Assembly: GCA_944470555.2 (NCBI GenBank)
Contig: OX104134.1
Location: forward strand, 113,454,701 to 113,518,700
Origin: Heterobilharzia americana
Lineage: Eukaryota > Platyhelminthes > Trematoda > Strigeidida > Schistosomatidae
Direction of reading: 5' to 3'
DNA length: 64,000 bases
In this document: piece by piece, positions 11,916-22,445 of the stretch
Numbering within the stretch: position 1 is the first letter of the stretch
How the letters are laid out: every line of letters begins with the position of its first letter
Translations under genes and position numbers: made by a program
Notes under the pieces: model-generated
The model's database searches: none
What the model was told of the DNA's origin: nothing
The model's input: the letters and a program-made list of their open reading frames with translations, nothing else

Positions 11916-13268
11916 TTGAGAAAAAGTCTACGCAATGACCGCGAACAGTGGTGGGCAGCGAAGGCTAAAGAGATGGAAAAGGCAGTGGTGATTGGTAACA
12001 GTAGACAGTTATTTAGACTTATTAAGGAAACTGTAGGGAAAAGGTCAACTGCGGTTAGTGGGGCAATAGCGGAGAAGGACGGATCTGCGATTTACTGGGA
12101 GGGAAGACGACTGGAACGATGGGCAGAACACTTTGAGAAACAGTTTAACTGGCCTCCAGCTACCATTGCGTTGCTTGCTATCCGGTCGGATCCTGAATGG
12201 AACATTGAGATGGGCCCCCCAACACTAGGAGAAGTTGAGAAAGCGGTAGGTAACGTGAAACGAGGAAGGGTGGCAGGACCAGACGGACTAACTCCGGATG
12301 TATGCAAGGGTGGTGGTAAGGTGTTCTTAGTCAGGTTAACGGAAGTGTTAACCAGTATGTGGGAATCAAATACGATTCCCTCTGAGTGGTATGAGTCACT
12401 GATTATTCCAGTCTTCAAGGAAGGTGAGAAGTCCTCCTGTGATAACCACATAGGAATCAGCCTGACGAACATAGTGTCCAAGATTCTAGGTTCTATAAAT
12501 GTTCGACGTCTGAGTGGAGCTCGTGAACAGCAGGCCTGAGAAAACCAGGCAGGCAGGATTTACACTCGACCACGGGTGTATCGACGAAATATTTACACTG
12601 CATCAGGTTCTGGAGCATAGGTACGCCTACCGACGCCCGACACTAGGTGTATTTCTCGACCTGAAGGAGGCGGCATTCTACTCTTTGATCAAGAAGTCTT
12701 ATAACAATGTCTCACTGAAAGGTGTGTCGAGTATGCACATCACCTTATTGAAGGCTCTACTCCAGCATTTGTGTGTGTGTTAGAGCCTATGGTGAGGTGT
12801 CCAGGGAGCTATACTCATCGAGTCGTGTCCGTCAAGGGTGGCCTCTGTCTCCATTCTAATTCAATATTATCATAGATGTGCTTATGGATGTCTCCCTTTC
12901 GTCACCTGATTACACAGACGCCGACCTAGTCGCAGGAGAATTTTTGTTAGACCTGGAATATGCAGATGACATGACATAGTCATGTTGTGTGAAGACGCCG
13001 ACGAGATACAGAGTCTTCTGAACACTTTGAGTGTCAATTTGAGAATATTTGGGGTTCGTTTCTCACCACCCAAATGCAAATCGTTGCTCCAGGATTGGTC
13101 TTCAACGGTGCCCCACCGTGGCTAACAATAGAGAGTGTAGTGATTAAGTGTGTCGACCGCTTCACTTACCTGGGAAGTAGGATCAGCCCTGATGGCTCAG
13201 TGGCCGATGAAATCTCTGCACGGATACAAAAGGCTCGGTTGTCTTTTGTCAACTTACGCCATCTGTAA
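11916..13268 (+). pseudogene. LINE-1f reverse transcriptase (frameshifted)
   Basis: The frame 11916-12539 carries the linker 'ERWAEHFEKQFNWP' and RT fingers 'GRVAGPDGLTPDV'. The next frame (12514-12783) carries 'GCIDEIFTLHQVLEHRYAYRR' shortly followed by motif A 'GVFLDLKEAAF'. The catalytic YADD lies at about 12958, directly followed by a stop. The C-terminal frame 13074-13268 has 'CVDRFTYLGSRISPDGS' and 'DEISARIQKARL'. The enzyme would copy LINE RNA at nicked target sites, but at least three frame changes prevent this here. Confidence 0.75.
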
Positions 13269-13689
13269 CGCCGCCGTGGTATCCGATTGTCTATTGAGGG
13301 TCGCGTGTACTGCACAGCAGTCCACTGTGAAACATGGCCATTGAAGCTGGAAGATATGGGAAGGCTTCAAGTATTTGACCACTATCACACCACTCATCTG
13401 TATGTATGTCATCATAATGTTTAAAAATTTTAAAAGGGAAAGTCGATTTCCTTTCAGTCGTTAAATCTCACTACCTTTTGGAGATGTGTTTCCCCCTAAT
13501 CTGGCCTGATTTTACGCTGTACAAACACATTTTATAGTTGTAGAACCTCATGGGAATTTGCCGAAAACAATATTTTTTGATCAGATTGTTGCTTTTTATT
13601 TATGCGTTTGATTAAAGTTTACCTGACTCATGTAATTATTTCCAGCAGTATATGGATGTGACCTTTTCATCGAGAGGGTAAGCTACAAG

Positions 13690-14470
13690 CAAGAGTTACG
13701 TTGAAAAGCCCAACCCATCCCATCTGAATTTCCTTTTTTTCATTAGAGTATGAAGAAGATAATACGATCAGGTTCTTAGATGTCAACCTTGTGAAAAGGA
13801 CCGGTGGACCTGCAAGAAGGCCCAAATGCTTAACGTTATCATGGATGGGAAAACATAAGCACTATAAATGCATCGTTCCAATAGAATGTAAAAAGAATCT
13901 TGTTACAACTGTGTTTGACATAACAAATAACATCCATCACGAACTGATGTCAGTCGGTGATTAATGCTATCTTAAAAGAATCCCCAAATAAATAAATAAT
14001 ATAATAATAATAAAAGAATCCCCATTAACCTCAAAATACATAAAACTTAACATTTGTTCTGAGGCACAACCGAATATAAAGTTAAAATCGTAAAAATTCC
14101 ACCTAGAAACGGATATCCCGGAAACTTCATTAACAAGTGTACCAGAAATGTAGGAACGAAAGGGACTAAATTTTATAATTCCGAAAAGTCACTATACATC
14201 AACCTATTGTTTAAATTAAACGATATGAATGATATAATCAGGTGGAGGTTTGATAAAGCTATAAAAAAAACTTTACTGCGAAGCGGAAACTACAATAATA
14301 TGGGGAACACAAAATGTCTACCCTCTATATTTCTGTGCATATCAGTGCGGATACATTTGCTTCTCAAAAGTTGTACAGAGAGGTGACTGTTTGCTCCTAA
14401 GATTCAGCACTGGTAAAGTCGTTCGTAAGTTCGGATTTCAAGGCCCTTTATAACCAAACACCTCTCAGAC
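13690..14470 (+). mobile_element. Penelope-like element, 3' coding remnant
   Basis: The translation shows 'DNTIRFLDVNLVKRTGG' (about 13757-13805), matching the RT-thumb 'FLDV' block of Penelope-like elements. Further on are 'CKKNLVTTVFDI' and, near 14335, 'CAYQCGYICF', which resembles the start of the GIY-YIG endonuclease domain that ends these polyproteins. Several frame changes and a short A/T-rich insertion (about 13985-14020) are present. This is a degraded fragment with no terminal repeats recognised. Confidence 0.6.
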
Positions 14471-14639
14471 TATAAGCGTGATGTTGACTCTGTCAAACCA
14501 TTCAGAGTAGTCCATAGGCAATGGAATTGGAAACTGCTTGAAATCGGCGAAAGATGCGCAGTCCGGGTCCACAAACCAACATTTTGTGTGCAATATGAAA
14601 TAGTGTTTACTTTGAATTTGACTCGATAACGCTTAAAGT

Positions 14640-15870
14640 GCGCTAAAAATTCATCAATCATATCACCTAGAGTCTCCAACTACTGATTTCTTTTGCTTCG
14701 TGGACCCCAACCAGCTAGTCTGCATCGCCCTATATGGTTCAAACCAACAGTCAGGAACTTCATGTATTGATGCCATGTTTTAGTCTGGCCTCCCCGAGCT
14801 TTTTACCAACCTAAATCTACTTCGGGTAACATTGTGTGACGAGGCAGATGGTGGCTAGGCATACGTAACACATGCCTCAGCTATCTCAGTCAATGAAGGT
14901 TCACAACTGCATCAAATGTCTTACCTCTTCTCCCTAAAACCATGCACCTGACTTCCACGTTACTCACGTAGTGACAGCACGAAACATGGCATATACTACG
15001 AAAGCAACGGTGGTCAAACACCTGAAGTATTCTCATGTCTTCTACTTTTAATGCCCATGTTTTACAGTCATATAGTAGAACAGATCGAATTGCATAGTTG
15101 TTATATTTTCGAACGCTAACGTTTATATACATTCCAAACGAATATAATACGCACGCTTAGCTGACAGCTAACTTAGTACGCAAGAGCCACTGACTGCAAC
15201 CCCGGGACGAAGAGAGAGAAGACCGAAGCTGGATTATGGGAGAGTTTATTACCCCAAGAATATAACAATAAAATCAATCCCAAAACGCGTGAATAATTAC
15301 ACACGTGAAAAATGACCTTGTCCTCGATTTGAGGCATTTGCATAGTAAGAGCTTTACTCTTACTACTAACCAATTAGCGATTTACATTACAATGGGGGCA
15401 GAAAGTAGACTACTAGTCATACCATAAAAAGTGATATGGGAATGTTTTATACAAAACTGGGGCATCACAACAATAGTACACTCGGTTCTTAACAGACAAT
15501 CGGATATTGTGGGGGCGCCACAGATGGCGTGAGCTGGAAAAAGCCAACCGAGCCTTTCGTATCCGTGCAGATATTTCGTCGACCATTCAGCCACCAGGGC
15601 TGATCCGACTACCCAACTAACCACAGTGTTCAACAAACTCAACCACTTCACTCTCTATTGTTAGCTGGGATACCATTGAATATCAGGAGTGTAGAGACAA
15701 TTTTGATCTGGGTGGTGAGAAACGCATCCCAAGCATTCTAAAATTGTCACTTAATGAGTGCAAAAGACTGAATCTTTTTGGCTTTTTCACCTAACAGGAC
15801 AATATTATATGCGTACTGTAGGCTCACCGAAAATTCTACTGCGACTAGGTCGCTACCTGTGTAATCACAT
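14640..15870 (-). mobile_element. LINE-1f 3' half, split by a solo LTR
   Basis: On the minus strand this runs from the RT palm/thumb region (15870-15480, around 'GYERLGWLF') through 'SVLLYDCKTWALKVEDMR' (about 15080-15030) and 'RCMVLGRRGK' to the family 3' UTR near 14640. The coding sequence is interrupted exactly by the solo LTR at 15099-15472. Removing the LTR and one copy of its 5-bp duplication restores a colinear family alignment, so the LINE is older than the LTR element. Confidence 0.7.
15099..15472 (+). mobile_element. Solo LTR with 5-bp target duplication (ATAGT)
   Basis: A 374-bp segment starts TGTTATATTTTC and ends GGCATCACAACA, giving the TG..CA termini of an LTR. It is flanked by perfect direct repeats ATAGT (15094-15098 and 15473-15477) and sits inside LINE-1f coding sequence. 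Read in reverse it also holds an AATAAA-like signal, so its transcriptional orientation is uncertain. It differs from the 240-bp LTRs at 42.8/49.0 kb and so marks another LTR family, left by LTR-LTR recombination. Confidence 0.8.
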
Positions 15871-15954
15871 GTCAAGAGAGAGACTTCTATAAGAACGTCA
15901 GCGATAAAAATTGAACATGAATTCGACTATGAAGATTAGCGCAAATATTCAAGT

Positions 15955-17960
15955 TTAGAATACATCAAGGAGTGAATATATTTGCGCCACTGTGATCTAT
16001 ATTCAGTCAACCATCGAGCCTTCTAAAACACTGATACCTTATCTTTCACCTACACCTCCCCCCAGTTCACATATACCCCACACAGTTTAGACCAACATTC
16101 AGGAATATCATGCTTTGGTGACACATTCTGGTCTGGCCACCCTGAACACCTTTCTGAACTAATTCAACACCTAGTATAACTGCTTGTACATTGCAGGTAC
16201 ATCCAGCTGACGAGTCCCAAATAAGACGAAATGCGCATTTTGGGTTCCACTGCTAGCCACTATCCGTCATTAATATAATCCAACATCTCCAAGTTATGCA
16301 TTTCGAGGTAGGCGGTGGCTCGGAATGCGCGGCACATGTCCAAGCCACCTAAACAGACAAAGGTTCACAACCTAATCCACTGACTTACATTTCTTGCCTA
16401 GTACCATTTGCCTGACCACAATAATGCTCAAACTTTGATCCAACCCAGCGCGATCAATAATGCAAAGACAAAGCTAGATAAACGCTTATTGTATAGTTGT
16501 CGAGTTCAGATAAATACGTAGTTGAAGAAGAGATAATTCAGCGAAGACAATTTTCTCTTTCGACAATATCATATATATATCACAAGCATGTAACAGTCTA
16601 TTATTAAACAATAGAGTATAGTTGTATTATTAAGCTAGTGCTAAAAACCCGAAATTAAGAATGTAAAGTAGTTGTGTGATAGTCTTTTAGATAGTGGAAT
16701 TAACGAGGGAGGCAAGGAGTTTGACAAGGTGAAAATTGTTGGTAGATGCATAGTTAACTCCTCTTTAAATTCATTCTTGGCATCCCCATCTTCCAGTCAG
16801 CTATTAATAGATTTCACTATCACATACATAACCAAACACTAACGAGTGATCAGAGTCCGAAAACCTACTCCAGAAAATAAGGCAATCTTCCACCTGTCCT
16901 TTATAACGATGCCTAGATCATAGCAATGTGATCCATGTGTGCCCATCATTGATTTGATCTCGGTGGACGCCATGTGAGAAAGAATCTGTTCCTATGCCTA
17001 ATGTTATTGCTGTCCAGAATCAAATGATTGTCGGAGCGAAATCGCAAATATGATCAACGTTGTTGGTTACTTGTAATGGGATGCCTTAGATACCCTCATG
17101 ATACTTTTCCGATTGGCTGAGCTTTCGTACTTGCGTGTTGAAATCATCTGCTATCATGAATACATCTGAACGTTTTGGTTTCTGTACTCAAATTGACAGA
17201 TTTTGGTAGAGTTAATCCTTCTCATCATCCGAAATGGAGTCTGTGGGCGCCTTGGTGATATAGAATTTGTATCAGCTAGTCTCAAAATCCTTCTCAGTTC
17301 TTACAGATCCATCCAGTCAAAAAGCGCACATAGACGTCTGTTGACTGGTATCCAGTTGAGAAGCACACTTCCTATCTTACAGCTCAATGCTACGCCTTCA
17401 CCAGCAAGTCCACGAGAGCTAGCTTATGGGCCTCCAGATTCTCATAATGTGAATTTTGAAGATTCACTACAATGGTCACGTGAAGCTAATTTAATAAACA
17501 CGCTCGGATCCTCACAGCCCCCTGCAGGCTTTTGTTTTGAGGTTTCGTTGTTCTAACACCGGACAGATAAAACCCATACCGCCACCACCTGAAGACCGTG
17601 GGACAGTGAGGAGTGTGCTACTTCGGGTGGTGACACTTTCTAACTCCGCCTTCATATTGGGAAGACAGCATCAGTGTGGCACTGTTGGTCATTCAAGGGA
17701 AATGCCTTACTGCCGTCATAGCCGATCCCGCTAGCAGCAGTACGACTTCGCCCTCAGAATCCCCATCGTAGTGTAGTAATTTACACTACAACGGTAACTG
17801 CTTTTTATCTTACTGCTCTACCATCCAACAGACCCTTCTCGTATGGTAGGACCTAGAGCAAACAAGCATTCCAGCTAGTTGCTTCATTGTGATATGCAAG
17901 GTCGACCACCATGTCAAGGTAGCAACTACCAGCCGGGCTTGATGTGTCTGTGTCAGATTG
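15955..17960 (-). mobile_element. LINE-1f copy with internal deletion, host to a ribozyme-bearing insert
   Basis: Reading on the minus strand, the 5' leader (about 17960-17560, same signature as 10018-10400) is followed by endonuclease sequence (around 17480-16860, e.g. 'SSRGLAGEGVALS'). After a deletion, the C-terminal '(R)WLGHVP' part (about 16400-16300) and the 3' UTR to 15955 follow. A roughly 110-bp insert bearing a hammerhead ribozyme lies at about 16170-16280. The part from 16107 rightward is duplicated in the right arm of the large inverted repeat. The part from 15955 to 16106 is not, which identifies this as the older copy. Confidence 0.65.
16190..16265 (+). ncRNA. Hammerhead ribozyme (Sm-alpha type)
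   Basis: The three-way core is intact: CTGACGA (16207-16213, fitting CUGANGA) and GAA (16228-16230). Stem I is CCAG (16203-16206) with TTGG (about 16240-16243), stem III is ATGC/GCAT (16231-16238), and the cleavage-site H17 is T (16239). Stem II GTCC..AGAC keeps three pairs and has one C-A mismatch. The loop CAAATA and the downstream 'TTCCACTGCTAG' match the schistosome Sm-alpha satellite/SINE hammerhead. The motif lies antisense to the surrounding LINE. Self-cleavage is plausible but probably slower than with canonical C17. Confidence 0.85.
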
Positions 17961-18631
17961 TAAGAGAGAACAGAGGGTAAATCTTTCTCATCCTAATTTA
18001 CAAGGCTGAGCTAAAATATCCATAAAAAGCGTCCATTTTATGATAATTTCTTCGCTCTCAAGATATGAGGTTTAGTTCTTAACTGAGGGTTTTATTTAAA
18101 TTCATATTGGAAATTCTTATGAAATGCCAAGTTGATAGAACAAGAAAGCTACAGGAATATTCATAATCACAGCTGGAAATATATACAAATATATTTGAAA
18201 GTCTTCATTGGTAAGTGATGAAGATAACTCACCCGCTAATCCAGATGTGAATCAAGACATTTTAACGTGCAGCTGATTTTCTCAATTAAATTCATTTCAC
18301 GCCACTATTCAACATTAAACCATAGCTTGAAGTACAATAATCCAGTCTGCTGACATTTCTGAGGTGTACAGAAGTTAATTGCTGTTGTACGTTTCTTTTG
18401 CAGAAAAAAGCGTGGTAGTGCAAGGAATGACCCCAAAGAAACTACAACCACAGTCAGTTGGTGCAATTATAAGGTCTTCTTGAAAACAATCTGACAGCAT
18501 AATAGTTAATTGGAACCTAGTTAATAATGATTAGAAACAATATATTTTTTCAGTTAAATTTACAAGTTCTAGAAGTAAACGTTTTCGCGTTCTGTTTAAT
18601 TAAACTAAGCAGCACCTCACTAAGCAGCTCG
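17961..18631. other. Non-repeat sequence inside the left arm
   Basis: AT-rich sequence between the LINE-1f leader and RTE copy B. No gene or repeat family recognised. It is present again at 25107-25777 in reverse. Confidence 0.4.
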
Positions 18632-21540
18632 CCTCGTAAACTAGTTCACCAGTTACTAGCCGGTCCTAAGCCCGTAAAACCAATCCAATCACTAAAGAAA
18701 GCACAAAGAAAATATGAAAAATAAAAATAAACTTATTCCTCGCTGAAATCGGAGAGACGAAATGATGCCGGTTGGTGAAAGCCTTCGGGAAGCTAATTGG
18801 CTGGTGAGTCTTCGCCTCTCTCGATGAAAGCGAAAGCACACATGGGGACATGGAATGTCCACACCACGTTTAAAGCTGGCTGGCAAGGCTGTCCAGATTG
18901 CAAAAGAAATGAAAAGATATGACATAGAAGTGCTAGGAATCTACAAGAGCAGATGGAATGGAAGTGGACTCTCCAAACTGTCAACTGGAGAGTCAATAAT
19001 CTACTCCCATATTGTCACCCAGACGACAAGCACGAGCACACTGAGTTATGGACTGGCTATCATGATGTCTCCAAGAACGTCGACGGCTCTCATGCAGTGG
19101 GAGCCAATCTCCTCCTGTAGGATCATGACAGCAAGATTCAACTCAAAAGGAAGGAAAGTCACAATCATAAAGATAATGCAGATGTAGAGAAGAAGGAGGA
19201 ATTATGCAGACAACTGCACTCAGTAGTGGAAAAGACCCCACCCCAGTTGGCGATATCAAAATCCTAATGGGCGACATGAATGCCGAACTGGGACTAGACA
19301 ACACAGGAAGAAAACTCATCATCGGTCGAGAGGCACTTGGTGAAATGAATGAGGACGGAGAACTGTTTGCAGATTTCTGTGCGTTTAATGATTTGGTGAT
19401 TGGAGGCAGTGTGTACAAACACAAGGATATTCGTCACAAAGCGACATGGATTTCAACAGAAAGACTTCATCTCAATCTCAAGAAAGTGGAGACGCGGCCT
19501 ATTCGAGACAATATCAAGAAGGGGAGCAGATGTAGGTTCAGACCACCCACCATCTAGTGCGAGGAACCTTCGAAACTAGGTTGAAAGCCTTCAAAGAAGC
19601 TGGTGATAGACCACAGTTCAAGTTGAACACTCAGACGAGAAAATGAAGGACGAAACTACAGAGGACATCTTCACGTCAGCCATCAAGACAAAATGGGAGA
19701 CATTGAACAACATCCATGAAGAAACATGCGTGGAAGAACACTGGAACTCTTTGAAAGAGATGTGGGCAGAAATCCTCATAACCGTGGTAGGAAGGAAGAA
19801 GAAACGAGACAAGGAATGGATCTCGACGGACACATGGAAGCTGATAGAGGAGGGAGGGGAAGATGGTGAAGCAGATAAACCAGTGCAAGGATGAACAACG
19901 AAAAGAAGAAATGAGTACAACGTATAAAACACTGGACAAAGAAGTGAAGAAGAGTGCGCTCAAAGACAAAAGACACTTCTGCGACACACTGGCAAGTGAA
20001 ACAGAACGGGCTGGCGGCAGGAGAGACCTGACAACACGATATCAAATAACCAGGTTACTATCTGGGAAGAGATCAACATAGAACTATCAGTGAACATAAA
20101 CCCTCTGACAAAAGCCGAAGTGTTGAATACCATAAAGTTGCTGAAATCCAGGAAAGCAGCAGGACCAGGTGGAATTCTGCCAGAAGCACTGAAAACAGAC
20201 ACAAAGATAACAGCGGACACGCCCACACCACTATTGCAGACGGTTTGCAAGAAAGGAAGGAAGGAAGGGTACCTGTCGAGTGGGAGAAGGGCTACCTTGT
20301 CACACTCCCAAACAAGGGCGACCTAAGTCTTTGCAAGAACTGGCGGGGAATCATGCCCCTGTCCACCCCAAGCAAAATATTAGGCCGCATCATACTGGAG
20401 AGACTAAAAGATTCTCTGGATTCGAAATTACGACAGGAATAGGCTGTCTGGCTTCAGGAAGAACAAATCATATGCGGACCAATTAACAACGCTACACCAC
20501 ACATCATCATAGAATAGAGCATAGAATGGCAATCAACTCTTCACCTCAACTTCATCGATTTTGAAAAGGCCTTCGATAGCGTCGACCGAGAAGTATTTGG
20601 CACCTGCTGCTTCAGCACTACGGTTTTAGTGCGACAAACCTTTATCAACCTCATTCAACAGCTATATGAAAACGCCGCATGCCAAGTGATCCACAATGGA
20701 AAGCTCGGGGTGATGCGTTTGAAGTGAAGACAGGAGTAAGACAAGGTTGTCACCTACTATCATCGGTGATCTCCCTGATTGTGGTCCACTGGACTGGATC
20801 ATGCAAGAAACTGAGAGGAGCTGTGAGAAGATGGGCATACGCTGGCTGGATCGATGAAAAGATCCTAGAAGAAGATTTGGATTTCGCCTATGATGATTTA
20901 TGTCTAATGTGGCACAAGCTCGAAGATCTACATGAGAGGACCAACAAGTTGACAGAAGAGACAAGGCAACGAAGACGGGACTTCAAGTGAACGCAGGGAA
21001 GACAGAGTTGATGGAGATACCCAACCAACACCACCAACAAAAACAACAAGAACCAATCACCATCAACGGGAGAAACCTAAAGGAAGTAGTCTCTTTCACC
21101 TATCTTGGCAGGGCAGCATCGTTTCAACTACAGGTGAGATAGGCACATATGAGGACGTCAAAGCAAGGATCGGAAAGACAGCAAGACAGGCCTTCATTAG
21201 TCTGAAATCAGAGTGGAGATCTGCTGCACTCAGCACAATGAACAAGGTACGGATTTTCAACACCAATGTGAGGTCATTGCTGCCATATGTTTCAAAAACT
21301 TGGCGTATCACGAAAAGCACTTCCAACAAACCGCAGACATTCATCAGCAGCTACCGCCTACGTTCCGTCTATACTGAAGACCAGATGGCCAGAATGATAA
21401 GAATGAGTAACAAGAAATTCTGGCTGGCTGGTAACCAACCTGCCAAGAACCCATCGCCAAACAAATATGCAGAAGAATGTGGAGACGGGTTGGATTGGAC
21501 ATCCACTGAGAAGACCATTCGGAGACATCACGCTGAAGGG
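18632..21540 (+). mobile_element. RTE/SR2-like LINE copy B (5' end present, 3'-truncated)
   Basis: The 5' leader ('AACTAGTTCACCAG', about 18637) is followed by endonuclease remnants. These include 'KEMKRYDIEVLGIYKSRWNG' (18906-18963) and 'ILMGDMNAELG' with 'CAFNDLVIGGSVYKHKD' (19260-19430). The RT then shows 'KAAGPGGI' (about 20155), 'LCKNWRGI' and motif A 'FEKAFDSVDRE' (about 20560). The catalytic box reads FAYDDL (about 20880-20900) instead of FADDL. Relative to copy D it lacks about 42 bp of leader and about 150 bp between endonuclease and RT. It ends at 'CGCTGAAGGG' (21540) without the natural 3' end. The family resembles the source of CFDP2-type (RTE-derived) gene annotations. Confidence 0.85.
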
Positions 21541-22445
21541 CTATACTGGGTTCATGCGTAAAGGGAGCGAATGTTTTTAGGGAGTGGTGGAGGCTGTAAT
21601 GGAGGCGTTCTACGGAGGTCGTATTTTCCACTGGGAAACGAAAGATAAATCATAATTAGCATGTAGTAAGGTAGTGTAAAACCGCTTTTTCCCATGTGAG
21701 ATATAGTGTATCTTAATTTGCTGTCTTTGTACGCTCTTTTGTCATATTACGTCACACATTCTCAGTATTGTCCATGGACATAACTAGAATAAAACGATCC
21801 ATATTGGTAATTAGAAAAGTTATGGAATTTATCCAGATGCCATTATATAACCTAGGGCGATTTGAGTCCAGTTCTCCGCTCTATGTACAATCATATCACC
21901 AAGGATTCATAGAATTTCTACGGGAAGTTCACTTCACTACCCTCAAGTAATGAGAATGTTTGCAAATGGTGAAAGAGCTGAAGTAACTGCTTGCATATAA
22001 GACCGTATTTATGGACAGTGGTGGATACCTACATATTGATGAACTCTGACTGTAAACTACATCTGCTTCAGAATTGTGAAGAATTGAATAATACTTATTC
22101 GTACAGTAATCTTATTAATCTTCACATCAAATGCCTTTGGAGGGGTAACTGAGACAACTACTTGTTTCACTGTTGGTATTTTCAAAGTCCTTAAGTTTTT
22201 ACACAAACAGTAATGAAAGGTTATGACACGGTTTTTCAAAATCAACCTGTCCGACTTCATGACTTGTTCGTTTCCTACTAAAGCGAAAACTAGGAAGCTT
22301 AGAAACAAGATGCAACGAATTGGAGCTTCACTGTCTAAACTTCTGAGAGTACTAAGCTTACGTAAATCAAATAAATCCAGCTCAATATGGGCTTTAAGAT
22401 TCCATGAAAGGCATCAATTTGAAAAAGGTAAATTTACAGTTTTCG
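21541..22445. other. Spacer between inverted-repeat arms (non-LINE part)
   Basis: Mostly AT-rich unique sequence. One stretch (22223-22434, +) is open, basic in composition ('KAKTRKLRNKMQRIG', 'LSLRKSNKSS') and ends at a good donor AAAAAG/GTAAAT. It could be an exon, but no family was recognised. The longer open frame running past 22446 is a chimera with antisense LINE sequence of the right arm. Confidence 0.3.

Larger units (their letters stand above)
10018..13390 (+). mobile_element. LINE-1f near full-length copy (RTE/Perere-3-like), inactive
   Basis: Most complete copy of the dominant LINE (about 3.4 kb). A 5' leader with the 'GCTGCTACCTTG' signature is followed by an endonuclease region (from about 10800), a linker, RT (about 12240-13000) and a C-terminal extension, ending abruptly near 13390 before the usual 3' UTR. 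The order (one endonuclease-RT polyprotein, no separate ORF1 seen) and the 'YADD' RT box suggest an RTE-like clade, but the clade call is tentative. Several stops and frameshifts make it non-autonomous. It serves as the reference for the fragments at 0.2, 6.3-9.4, 14.6-18.0, 25.8-27.6, 29.2 and 33.3 kb. Confidence 0.8.
16107..21292. repeat. Left arm of 5.19-kb inverted repeat
   Basis: Every position x in this arm pairs with 43738-x in the right arm (22446-27631), with no net indel over 5186 bp. Sampled stretches are identical apart from very rare substitutions (for example G/A in 'CAGTTG(G/A)TGCAAT' near 18460). It contains part of a LINE-1f copy, a hammerhead, 0.65 kb of non-repeat sequence and most of RTE copy B. 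Both edges lie inside elements that continue past the arm here, so this arm is the presumed source. Confidence 0.97.

Noticed and set aside
17203..17556. 117-codon ORF (and its copy at 26182-26535) as a gene
   Set aside because: It is the antisense shadow of degraded LINE-1f endonuclease sequence.
19618..19932. Ser/Phe-rich ORFs repeated on the strand opposite to the RTE copies
   Set aside because: They recur only because the RTE sequence recurs. They are antisense to its endonuclease-RT linker.
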